A stretch of DNA of 64,000 bases from CAVPJC01 sp963705155 (GTDB lineage: Bacteria; Chloroflexota; Anaerolineae; Anaerolineales; UBA4823): positions 199,984 through 263,983 of the forward strand of contig CAVPJC010000018.1 in NCBI GenBank assembly GCA_963705155.1, in the 5' to 3' direction. The position numbers and the translations under genes were made by a program. The notes below the pieces were generated by a model. It was not told where the DNA came from, did no database searches, and was given only the letters and a program-made list of their open reading frames with translations. Below are positions 27,506-35,815 of the stretch, piece after piece. The stretch's first letter is position 1; every line of letters begins with the position of its first letter.

Positions 27506-28491
27506 TATTTCTCCCATTGTTTTTTGTGGGTAATTCCTACCGTTATAACGACGTTGCCTTTTTTGTGCCCTTGCTCGACGTAACGGTGAGCCTCGGCGAT
27601 CTGTTCCAAAGGATAGATTCTATCAATGACTGGTTTTATCTTCCCCGCCTCGATCAGTTCTTTGAGGAACACAAGATCTTTGATCTTCTCACTCGCTGGC
27701 CTCAAACCCGTAGCCGCAAACTTTACCTTTTTGCTGCCGCGCTTTGCAGTCCATAACGCTTGAAGCATAATTACCGGCGTAGGGACCGTAGAAAGATAGA
27801 TGCCTTCATCCGTCAGCGAGCCTTTGCAATCTGAAAACAAACGCTTGCCCACCGTGTCAAAAATTATGTCATAGGTCATGCAGTTTTGGGTAAAATCCTC
27901 ACGGGTGTAATCAATCACCTGATCAGCTCCCAATGATTTGACCCATTCCAAATTGGCGGTACTACATACCGCGGTCACCTTGGCACCGTAATACCTGGCA
28001 ATCTGTACCGCCGCAGCGCCAACCGATCCGGATGCACCATAGATCAGCACGGTTTGTCCACCCTGGATATTGCCCTTATCTCTCAGGAAAGGCAGGGCGG
28101 TTAGTGCCCCATTCGGAACACTGGCCGCCTCCTCAAAGCTCATATTGGCCGGCTTTATCACCAGCACCCCATTTTCCGGCATACATTTGTATTCAGCATA
28201 CGCGCCAAACATATCTATGCCATATACCTGGTCGCCCGGCTTAAAGCGGGTTACGTCTTTGCCTGTAGCTTCAATTTCCCCGGCCAGCTCTTGACCCAGA
28301 ATCGGATGTCTGGGTTTCAGGAAACCGTTAAACCCGGGTGAAGCTCTCATGTCTGGGTCTTCTTTTACGACGGCTGTCGCAACTATTTTTATCAGCACCT
28401 CATTCGCTTTAGGGGTGGGCTTTTCCACTTCTCGAAGTTGGAGAACCTCGGGAGGGCCAAATTTTGTGTATACAATTGCTTTCATTGACAT
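27505..28491 (-). CDS. NAD(P)-dependent alcohol dehydrogenase / quinone oxidoreductase (module II)
   Basis: A 328-aa zinc-free medium-chain dehydrogenase, MSMKAIVYTKFGPPEVLQLR, cofactor motif YGASGSVGAAAVQIARYYGA, and the family ending IAEAHRYVEQGHKKGNVVIT. It is a paralogue of the genes at 17508, 35816 and 43626. It lies downstream of a DUF4395 membrane-protein gene with a 25-bp gap, so it is co-transcribed. Confidence 0.92.
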   Translation of the reverse strand: MSMKAIVYTKFGPPEVLQLREVEKPTPKANEVLIKIVATAVVKEDPDMRASPGFNGFLKPRHPILGQELAGEIEATGKDVTRFKPGDQVYGIDMFGAYAEYKCMPENGVLVIKPANMSFEEAASVPNGALTALPFLRDKGNIQGGQTVLIYGASGSVGAAAVQIARYYGAKVTAVCSTANLEWVKSLGADQVIDYTREDFTQNCMTYDIIFDTVGKRLFSDCKGSLTDEGIYLSTVPTPVIMLQALWTAKRGSKKVKFAATGLRPASEKIKDLVFLKELIEAGKIKPVIDRIYPLEQIAEAHRYVEQGHKKGNVVITVGITHKKQWEK

Positions 28492-28516
28492 TTTCCTTTT
28501 TATTAGAAAACAATGC

Positions 28517-29179
28517 TTATAGTGAGAGAACAGATTTCACGATAAGCCACAAGTCAGTCGGTGTTGCACTAAAACTATTGTTAAACAAGATCGCTGCTGC
28601 TATCACATAAGCGAAAGATCCAATAACAACACCTTTTTGGAGTAACGACGTTTTCTGGATCTCCTGTTTTGCCTTTACATCACAAATATCACCAGGACAG
28701 TATTGAGTTTTTTCTTTATGGAACATTGGATAAAATTTACAACCTAAACAAATTCCAAAGACAGACTCAAAGAATAAGAATATCAGGCAAATTTGACAGA
28801 TAATCCCGGTAATGAAGCTGGTTGAATTCATTACAACCAACAGCAGAAATATGATCGTGGCTAACACCAGACCGATTGTCCAGGCAAACTTTTTTGGGGC
28901 CGCACCGACATATTCGGGGGTTTGATTGCCTACGATCAACCTCCCGATTATTAATGAGGGTGAATACCTGGGACTGATCATTACCCGTATGATGAAATCT
29001 GTCAGGAAGATCGTGTTAACAAACTTAATCAGAAAATAATTCTCTTTAAATATGACCAGCATCCAGGCCAGGAACATAAAAAAATATAATATCCCTGCCG
29101 AAGCTCTTATTTCCCGCTCGTTTAGAACCGGAATGTTATAACCTTCTACCGTTTCCCCAAATTGCTTTGCTTTGTTCAT
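28517..29179 (-). CDS. DUF4395 family membrane protein (module II)
   Basis: 220 aa with the family motifs LNEREIRASAGILYFFMF, FIIRVMISPRYSPSLIIGRL, TPEYVGAAPKKFAWTIGLVL and CLIFLFFESVFGICLGCKFY. It has about six membrane helices. Relatives often accompany thiol or sulfur redox proteins, and the conserved ICLGCK cysteines may matter; this is family knowledge, not evidence here. A Cys pair (YCPGDIC) follows in the C-terminal part. Confidence 0.85.
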   Translation of the reverse strand: MNKAKQFGETVEGYNIPVLNEREIRASAGILYFFMFLAWMLVIFKENYFLIKFVNTIFLTDFIIRVMISPRYSPSLIIGRLIVGNQTPEYVGAAPKKFAWTIGLVLATIIFLLLVVMNSTSFITGIICQICLIFLFFESVFGICLGCKFYPMFHKEKTQYCPGDICDVKAKQEIQKTSLLQKGVVIGSFAYVIAAAILFNNSFSATPTDLWLIVKSVLSL

Positions 29180-29290
29180 TTTTTACTCCTTGTTCCGATC
29201 TATTTTTGGATTAAACAAGCTGCCAACGTCTGTTTATGATTTGACTGAGAGAGGGAGGGCTGAAGATCTTCCCTCTCCCATGAGGCAAAT

Positions 29291-29983
29291 CTATGCCGCG
29301 CTCAAAAGCTCGGTAGTCGCTGCCTTGCCCGGATTGCTGCGAAGTAGCACAATTCCCATCCAGATGAACCAAATGATGAGACCCAATCCATAAACAGCAC
29401 TCAGGCCAAGCGAAGCCAGGACAACTGAGAGGATGCCTGCTACACCGAGCACCATGCCTAGGTAGTTCAATACCCTGGGAAGCTCCCTTGCCCACAAGGC
29501 TACCCAACTTAGCAGTAGAAACCATAAGGCGGTAACTATCGTTTCCCCGCCGCCTGCGCCCAGACCGGTTTCCACAGAGTCGAGTGTCAACCAGACCGTT
29601 GCAGCTAGAGCCGGATTTTCGCCATAGAGTTTGACGACTGTGCTCAAGTTGTTGATCGAGAGTGTGCCGATAACAATGACCAGGACGGCATAGATCAGTC
29701 CGAAGGTGGTCACTGCCTGTGCCAGCACAGGTGAGCCAGCCTTCAATCGCTCATAGAGCGCCAGTGACAGGAAAATCATGCTCACGCCGAAGACCAACCA
29801 GATGATTTGGTACCATACGCGCATGAGAGCCTGGTTGTCCGCAAGAAAAGCCACGATCTGGCCTGGGTCGTCGGAACCGTAACCTTTGGGTTCCAGTAAG
29901 GTTAAAAGCGTCACAAGGGCAAATAGGTTTGTTGCTGCCCCGATCAGTGCGGCAATGCCGCCCATCTTCTGTAAATTCTTCAT
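29291..29983 (-). CDS. DUF4386-like membrane protein (module II)
   Basis: 230 aa starting MKNLQKMGGIAALIGAATNL, with helices such as IIWLVFGVSMIFLSLALYER and VLNYLGMVLGVAGILSVVL, ending WMGIVLLRSNPGKAATTELL. It is paralogous to the next gene (30104) and shares the C-terminal ELLSAA with the module I DUF4386 proteins. Function unknown. Confidence 0.8.
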   Translation of the reverse strand: MKNLQKMGGIAALIGAATNLFALVTLLTLLEPKGYGSDDPGQIVAFLADNQALMRVWYQIIWLVFGVSMIFLSLALYERLKAGSPVLAQAVTTFGLIYAVLVIVIGTLSINNLSTVVKLYGENPALAATVWLTLDSVETGLGAGGGETIVTALWFLLLSWVALWARELPRVLNYLGMVLGVAGILSVVLASLGLSAVYGLGLIIWFIWMGIVLLRSNPGKAATTELLSAA

Positions 29984-29989
29984 TTTGTC

Positions 29990-30053
29990 TCCTTTTTTGA
30001 ACGATATGGATGAGTTTCATTGAATTGGACTTGCATAAAACTGTAGTCGCCAA
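29990..30053 (-). repeat. Conserved leader element, copy B
   Basis: The second copy of the leader sequence. The open reading is CKSNSMKLIHIVQKRR from a TTG at 30053, close to copy A and also upstream of a membrane-protein start (29983). The region ends in GGAGACAAA before the ATG, which supplies the ribosome-binding site. Confidence 0.55.
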
Positions 30054-30103
30054 CAGGAATTTATTTTATAACGGTGGATAGGTGGGCGGACCCCATCCAT
30101 TTT

Positions 30104-30766
30104 TTACGCTGTCTTGCCCGGATTGCTGCGAAGCAGCACAATTCCCATCCAGATGAACCAGATGATTTGAGTCAAGCCAAAAACTGGACCGAGCGTGCCG
30201 GTTAGCACTGGGACAAGAGAGATGATGCCCACTGCGCCAACCACCAACCCGAGGATATTCAAACCCTTGGGAAGCTCACCAGCCCGCAGTGCAGCCAGGC
30301 TGATCAATAACGTCATAAGACCACCAAGTATTTCACCATTGGCGTTGCCCAGCCCGTCAATTGCGGGTTCAATTCCCTGCCAGGTCAACGCAGCCTGGGT
30401 TGGGTCAGTAGCATTGAGTGCCACAACTGTGGTGAGCCCGGCATTCGCGACCATACCGCTGGCAATCAATGAGCCAGCCCAGATAATCCCAATTACGGTT
30501 GCCACTTGCATCAGTGCAGGCGCGCCAGCTTTTAATCTGTCATATAAAGCCAGTGAAAATACAATCAGAAAAAAGCCAAAGAAAACATACATGAGCAGGT
30601 TGGTTGAAAAAACGATCGCCTGGTTTTCGACATTCATGGCGACCTTCTGAGCTAAATCGGTTATGCTGATGTAATCCAGAATAACAATGAAGATAATTAA
30701 TCCCATCAAGTGCGCTAATGCCATGTAAAGCGCAGCAATTCCACCAATTTTCTGTAATGCTTTCAT
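30104..30766 (-). CDS. DUF4386-like membrane protein (module II)
   Basis: 220 aa from MKALQKIGGIAALYMALAHL, preceded by GGAGAAATAAA. Helices include NLLMYVFFGFFLIVFSLALY, TVIGIIWAGSLIASGMV and LNILGLVVGAVGIISLVPVL; it ends WMGIVLLRSNPGKTA. It is a tandem paralogue of 29291-29983. A longer upstream reading is open but consists of the leader element and was rejected as the start. Confidence 0.8.
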   Translation of the reverse strand: MKALQKIGGIAALYMALAHLMGLIIFIVILDYISITDLAQKVAMNVENQAIVFSTNLLMYVFFGFFLIVFSLALYDRLKAGAPALMQVATVIGIIWAGSLIASGMVANAGLTTVVALNATDPTQAALTWQGIEPAIDGLGNANGEILGGLMTLLISLAALRAGELPKGLNILGLVVGAVGIISLVPVLTGTLGPVFGLTQIIWFIWMGIVLLRSNPGKTA

Positions 30767-30774
30767 TTTATTTC

Positions 30775-30838
30775 TCCTTTTTTGAACGGCGAGAATGAGT
30801 TTCATTAAATGGACTTGATAAAATTGTGATGACCACCC
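30775..30838 (-). repeat. Conserved leader element, copy C
   Basis: The third copy, upstream of the 30104-30766 gene. It continues on its far side into a stretch (about 30839-30910) closely matching 37323-37396 near copy D, including ATGGGCTGGAA and AAACCTCCTTTCCA. Copies C and D therefore belong to one larger duplicated segment. Confidence 0.55.
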
Positions 30839-30913
30839 GTTTACCGAGGGTTGAAATGGGCTGGAAATGTTATCAAAGACAAACCTCCTTTCCAGGTTAC
30901 TAATATCCATTTA

Positions 30914-31168
30914 CTATTGGCCGTCTGACCGATCCGCATTGCCTGGCTCAACGGGATTAACCGAGACCAACGGCATTCCTAAATCTCGTACTTTTTTGAG
31001 CAGGCCGTGCAGGGCGGCTTGATCTGTCACCGGACCGGTTAGAAGCGTATTGCCGTCCTGCTCCAGCGTGATGGCCAGGCCCTCAAACCATTCGGCCCAG
31101 CGGGCCTCCAGATGTCCCTTGAGGCGGATTTCGTAATACCGGGTATTTGAATTGGGTGTGTCGTTCAT
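30914..31168 (-). CDS. Conserved ~90-aa cassette protein, module II copy
   Basis: 84 aa from MNDTPNSNTRYYEIRLKGHL, then RWAEWFEGLAITLEQDGNTL, LTGPVTDQAALHGLLKKVRD and LGMPLVSVNPVEPG. The start was set by alignment of the four copies; an ATG 12 bp upstream (31180) is also possible. It is preceded by the shared operator/promoter at 31209-31240. Same family as 21875, 37398 and 46219. Confidence 0.8.
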   Translation of the reverse strand: MNDTPNSNTRYYEIRLKGHLEARWAEWFEGLAITLEQDGNTLLTGPVTDQAALHGLLKKVRDLGMPLVSVNPVEPGNADRSDGQ

Positions 31169-31208
31169 TTTGCGCTTCATGTTTTTCTCTCGTGGTTGAT
31201 CTGCCCAT

Positions 31209-31240
31209 AGGATATCGCCGGAGGTGGTGAGGCGTCATCA
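31209..31240 (-). promoter_or_regulatory. Cassette promoter and MalT-box-like operator, module II
   Basis: -10 TATCCT at 31209-31214 and, exactly 10 bp upstream, TGGTGAGGCGTCATCA at 31225-31240 (plus-strand reading). The same pair occurs at 37737-37768 and 46563-46594 with identical spacing. GGTGAGG/GATGAGG resembles the core of the E. coli MalT box. Further TGATGTGATTGAT-type repeats follow up to about 31265. Confidence 0.6.
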
Positions 31241-31426
31241 CCACATGATGTGATTGATGTGGTGATTGCTGGTACCGCCTTTGGGAGAAAAAACTGGCCA
31301 ATGTTTGCAACACACACCGGGCTGATATTAGATTTTTCCATACCCTCTCTACCGTTATAAAAAGAAGTATTTTTCGTGCTATCGAAATTGCCACGCAATA
31401 TTTACCTGTCTTTATGCAATATATAC

Positions 31427-31455
31427 TTGACATTTTGACACATATATGCTACAAT
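31427..31455 (+). promoter_or_regulatory. Consensus sigma-70-type promoter for the XRE gene
   Basis: TTGACA (31427-31432), a 17-bp spacer and TACAAT (31450-31455) preceded by TGC, an extended -10. A second TTGACA at 31435-31440 lies within the spacer. It drives the plus-strand XRE/membrane-protein/methyltransferase genes away from the minus-strand cassette promoter. Confidence 0.75.
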
Positions 31456-31484
31456 AAGCAAAACAGATACCTGGAGACTGCGGG

Positions 31485-31700
31485 ATGGAAGAAATCGAAA
31501 TCGAGAATCGAGTTAAACTGGCGCGTGTTGAAAAGGATCTAACCCAGGAACAGCTCGCCGAGATGGTGGGGGTGACCCGCCAGACAATTGGGCTGATCGA
31601 GGCAGGGAAGTACAATCCCACCCTCAAGCTGTGTCTGTCACTGGCGAAAGTCACCGGCAAGCGGCTGGATGATCTATTTTGGATCAAAGGAGAACGTTAG
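31485..31700 (+). CDS. XRE family helix-turn-helix regulator
   Basis: 71 aa, almost entirely an HTH_3 domain: NRVKLARVEKDLTQEQLAEM, then VGVTRQTIGLIEAGKYNPTL. Such small XRE proteins (YozG-like) are typically paired with a following membrane-protein gene, as here. It is probably an autoregulated repressor. Confidence 0.9.
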   Translation: MEEIEIENRVKLARVEKDLTQEQLAEMVGVTRQTIGLIEAGKYNPTLKLCLSLAKVTGKRLDDLFWIKGER

Positions 31701-31701
31701 G

Positions 31702-32127
31702 ATGAAAACACACATGATTGACGAACGGATCGAGCGAATGAATGGACAAGTCTCATTCCTTTTCTTGCTGCTTACTCAAATCGGATTGGGCGGGATCCTC
31801 TTCTACAAGCGCTATATTCAGGGCCTCCCTACCAACGAGACCATTACGATTGCATGGCTACTTGGACTCTCGATCGGCGGGTATTGGACGCTCCGGCTCT
31901 ATCTGAGTGGGATCCTGCCATTGGTGTCGTTCAGGAATTTGCTGATGATCTACCTGATCGCGGTTGCGCTCATTACGGTCCCCACGTACTTGATCCACGG
32001 CCTGCCCGAGCCAGAGCGGTGGTACGAGGTTCTTTATCCGTTCATCGGCGTGGCTGTCGTATTAGGACTTTATTTTCTAGTGTCGTATTTCGGCAAGCGG
32101 CGGCTGGAGAAATATCTTTCATTGTAA
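31702..32127 (+). CDS. Membrane protein paired with the XRE regulator
   Basis: 141 aa from MKTHMIDERIERMNGQVSF, starting one base after the XRE stop. It has four membrane helices (FLFLLLTQIGLGGILFYKRY; TITIAWLLGLSIGGYWTLRL; NLLMIYLIAVALITVPTYLI; FIGVAVVLGLYFLVSYFGK). The two-gene layout is common, but the function is unknown. Confidence 0.8.
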   Translation: MKTHMIDERIERMNGQVSFLFLLLTQIGLGGILFYKRYIQGLPTNETITIAWLLGLSIGGYWTLRLYLSGILPLVSFRNLLMIYLIAVALITVPTYLIHGLPEPERWYEVLYPFIGVAVVLGLYFLVSYFGKRRLEKYLSL

Positions 32128-32188
32128 AATCGGCTCTAAACCGCATGAAGAATTTATTCATCGTTCCATTTTGAAACGGAATCCAGAT

Positions 32189-32926
32189 ATGCAGCAATTC
32201 TCCTCTGCTCAAAACAACCCGGGTGTACTCCCGCTGCGGAAAAGGATCGGACTACAGGCGATTCTGCGCTTTGTGCTGTTCCTTCTGATCATGCCCCTGC
32301 TACTGTTTGGCTTTAGTGGTCAGTTGAATTGGCCGATGGCCTGGGCCTATGTGGTGATCTATATTGGCTCCGCTCTGGCCAGCCGCCTAATCCTGATGGT
32401 CAAGTTCCCGGATTTATTATCCGAACGGGCTCAGTTCCTGAAAGCAGAAGGCATCAAATCCTGGGATACACGTCTCGTCCCGCTGATCGCCTTATTCGGG
32501 CCATTAGCTGTTCTGCTGGTTGCTGCTCTAGACCAGCGCTTTTCCTGGTCGCCCCCCTTATCTCCTTGGGTAGAAGGAGCCGGTCTGGTGGTCTTCTTAT
32601 TGGGAACCCTTCTGGGCATTTGGGCGATCATCGTAAACCGGTTCTTCTCGTCCGTGGTGCGCATCCAGGGAGAACGCGGGCACCAGGTGGTCACCGGCGG
32701 ACCATATCGCTATATCCGCCACCCAGCCTATGCAGGAAACCTTTTCTCCATCCTGGCCACGGCGCTTATGCTGGGTTCGTTATGGAGTATGATCCCAGCT
32801 ATCCTGGTAGTGATTGGTGTAATCATGCGAACGTATCTGGAAGACCGCGATCTCTGCCGGGAGTTGGAAGGATATGAAGCCTACGCCCAACAGACACGCA
32901 ACCGTTTGATTCCAGGAATTTGGTAG
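32189..32926 (+). CDS. Isoprenylcysteine carboxyl methyltransferase family protein
   Basis: 245 aa from MQQFSSAQNNPGVLPLRKRI; a TTG 18 bp upstream is possible. It has five or six membrane helices and the C-terminal SAM-binding core YRYIRHPAYAGNLFSILAT, ending EDRDLCRELEGYEAYAQQTR and LIPGIW. A membrane methyltransferase of unknown substrate, downstream of and probably co-transcribed with the XRE pair. It is convergent with the module II regulator gene. Confidence 0.87.
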   Translation: MQQFSSAQNNPGVLPLRKRIGLQAILRFVLFLLIMPLLLFGFSGQLNWPMAWAYVVIYIGSALASRLILMVKFPDLLSERAQFLKAEGIKSWDTRLVPLIALFGPLAVLLVAALDQRFSWSPPLSPWVEGAGLVVFLLGTLLGIWAIIVNRFFSSVVRIQGERGHQVVTGGPYRYIRHPAYAGNLFSILATALMLGSLWSMIPAILVVIGVIMRTYLEDRDLCRELEGYEAYAQQTRNRLIPGIW

Positions 32927-32966
32927 CGGAAAGGGAATTCAAAACTGCTCGATGAGATAGAGTTAT

Positions 32967-35779
32967 CTATATCAAACCGAGTTCTTTGGCGCGGCGGATG
33001 GCCGCCCGGCGGTTGTTGACCCCCAGTTTGTGGAAAATGTTTTTGGTGTGGGTGCGCAAGGTGTTGAGCGACACAATCAGTTGTCCGGCGATTTCCGGGC
33101 CGCTCAATTCGCTGCGCAGCAGTTTGAGCACTTCCAGCTCACGCTCGCTTAAAGGTTCGACCAGCATGTTTTTGGTTGGTCGAACCTCAGGCTCGATCGT
33201 GTCTGATTTTTGATGGATGATGGCTGATTTTGACGCAGCCGCCGTTTGTGCAAAGGCAGCCAGGAGTTTGTCCGCATAACCGCTCAGCGGATGGTCTCGA
33301 TGGCGCGATTGTTTTTCAATCAACAATCGCATCGCTTCGCCTTCATCCACAAAGATGCGAACATAGCCTTCCGGCTCGGCCAGAGCCAGGGCGCGTTCCA
33401 GCGCTGCTAGGGCTTGGGGTAGGTTATCTTGGGCCTGGAAGGCGAGGGCTTGCAGCAGCAGGACTTGGATAGCGCTGCCCAGCCGGCCGCCTGTTTCTGC
33501 CGCTTGCAGGAGACGCCCCAGCAGACGGGTAGCCCCGTCGAGGGAACCAGCCCGCCGATCGCTTTTAGCGGCGGCGATGAGCACCCGAGCCAGCGTGATG
33601 TGCCCGAACTCGCGCGTGAAGCGGAGGTCATCCTCCACCGATAGCCCTTGCTCACGCGCCCACCTCAGGGCTTCGGCCAGCCTGCCCTGCTTGAGCCAGA
33701 CCTGCGCCTTCAAAGCCGCGACGGGACGCACATCGGGCAGGGGGACCCGAATAGTCACGCGCTCCGCCTCATCTAGCAGAGCGAGCGCCTCATCGAGGTC
33801 TCCCTGCGCCTCTTTCAGGCGTGCCCGGGAAACGCGCAGGCGATGCGGCCAATCCGTCGTCGCGGTCTGTTCGCCCAGCTTCTGGCTGGTCAGCAAGTAT
33901 TGCGCGGCAGCTTCCAGGTCACCCCATTCAACGGAAAGCTCACTGAGGCCGCGATACAAGTCTGCTATTCCCATAGGCATGGGTTCGCCCTGGCCGGTCG
34001 CGAGGCGTAAGGTTTCTTGATAGACGCTTTCCGCCGCATGCAGGCGGCCCAGCGCCACCCTGATGTCGGCCAGGAGAAATGTAATGCCGATCAGGGTCAG
34101 GATGTCGCCGGTTTTCCGCAGGTTCGAATGGAAATCGGCCAGGGATCGCTCGGCGGCCTCCAGGTCTCCGCTGGCATACTGGGCAAGCCCCAGGAGCGAG
34201 GTGGCCTCGTTGTGCCTGGTCTGGTCATCATCGGGGGTGAGTTCGAGCCCTTGCTGGGCATACGCTATGGTGCCGGGGATATCGCCAAGCGCCAGGGAGC
34301 GATAGGCGCGGGCGGTGGCGATCGAAGCTGGCAGCGAGCGAAATTGTTCTATATCCACGACGATCATCTGATCCGCCGGCATGTCCAGCAACTGCTCGGC
34401 GTCTTGCAAACGGGCCTCGCTGGCTTCCAACTCGCCGGTATCCAGTAACGCCCAGGCATAACCCACGCTGAGCACCGGCCGGAGGCGGAGCAACACGTCT
34501 GGCAGCGCTTTGACCCAGCCAAGCCATGTGGAGGAGTGGGAACTGAGATCCATTGCTGACCAGGCCAATTCGATCAACCCCGCGGCGTGCTCAAAGTCCT
34601 CGGCGGCCAGGGCATGGCGGATGGCATCGGAAGGGTATCCGTTGTGTTCAAACCACGCGCTTGCCCGCTGATGCAGGCTGGATACCTGCTCAGGCTGCGC
34701 CTCCATCAGGCGCGCCTGCAGCACATCGGCGAACAGATGATGATAGCGATACCACTGGCGCTGGTCGTCAAGCGGGATCACAAACAGATTGCCGCGCTCC
34801 AGGGTTTCCAACATTCCCCTGCCGCCATTTTGTGCGGTCACGGCGTCACACAGGGAACCATTCAAGCGGTCAAGAATGGCGGTTTGCAGCAAGAAACTGC
34901 GCACACGCTCGGGCTGGCGTTCGAGAACTTCCCCGGCCAGATAATCGAGCACAAAGCGGTGACTGCCGGTAAAGGCCTGGATAAAACCGGCGGTGTCTTC
35001 CCTGCCCTGCATGGAAAGCGGCGATCGAAGCGCGATCGCGGCCAGTTGCAGCCCGGCGATCCAGCCCTCGGTGCGGGTTTCGAGCGCGGCGATATCCGCC
35101 TCTCTCAGTTTCAACCCCATCATCCGGTTGAGAAAGTCGGCGGCCTCGGCGGGGGTGAAGCGCAGGTCGGCGGCACGCAGTTCGGTCAGTTGGCCGCGGG
35201 CGCGCAGGCGGGCCAGAGGTAAGGGCGGGTCTTCACGGGTGGCGATGACCAGGTGCATCTGTCGCGGCAGGTGCTCGACCAGAAAGCCAAGGGCCTGATC
35301 CACCGGATTGGAATCAATCACATGGTAATCATCCAGCACCACGATGAAGCTCTCTGGAATGGTGGCGATGTCGTTGAGCAGGGTTGTCAAAATCAACTCG
35401 AGGAGGGCGGCTGAGGGGACTGGAGCATAGCCAACGCCCCTGCTCCAATATTTGCCCCGCCAATTCTTGGCGGCAGCGTCTGCAATGCAGCGATGAGGTA
35501 AGTCAGGAAGCGTGTGGGATCATCGTCTCCTTCATCCAGCGACAACCACGCGACCCTCACCCCTGGCCCCTCTCCCACAGGGAGAGGGGAAGGGGTGAGG
35601 GTCGCGATCCATTCGCTGACCAGGGTGGTTTTGCCAAACCCGGCGGAGGCTGAGATGAGGGCCAGTTGACGGCCTGACGCCAGGCCCTCATTCAACCGCT
35701 CCACCAGGCGCGGGCGTGGGACAATTGCCGGCCGGGGTGGGGGGATATACAGTTTTGTGGCCAGAATGGTCGCAGGCAT
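32967..35779 (-). CDS. MalT-type LuxR family ATP-dependent regulator (module II), one frameshift
   Basis: About 937 aa. Walker A is ASAGFGKTTLVSEW and Walker B FIVVLDDYHVID; then a winged-helix segment, TPR repeats and an HTH (LSERELEVLKLLRSELSGPE, SLNTLRTHTKNIFHKLGVNN). A single missing base at about 35395 splits the gene (SPQPPS joins IELILTTLLNDIATIP). A 56-bp palindrome is inserted in frame after SEWIA, encoding TLTPSPLPVGEGPGVRV, which replaces a 6-residue loop of the module I copy. Its HTH is near-identical to those of modules III and IV. Confidence 0.88.
35550..35605. repeat. 56-bp in-frame palindrome, module II orientation
   Basis: Inverted repeat: GCGACCCTCACCCC-TGG-CCCCTCTCCC, loop ACA, then GGGAGAGGGG-AA-GGGGTGAGGGTCGC. 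The asymmetry (TGG on the left, AA on the right) is reversed relative to the copies at 40517 and 49359, so the element is in the opposite orientation here. It lies in the ATPase domain coding region. Confidence 0.9.
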
Positions 35780-35785
35780 AGATCA

Positions 35786-35791
35786 ATTATA
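35786..35791 (-). promoter_or_regulatory. -10 box of a leaderless promoter (module II regulator)
   Basis: TATAAT lies 6 bp (TGATCT) before the ATG at 35779. TATAAT-TGATCT-ATG is identical in modules II, III and IV. Transcription would start at or next to the start codon. Confidence 0.65.
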
Positions 35792-35815
35792 ATGCCGCAG
35801 CCTCCATATTTCAGT

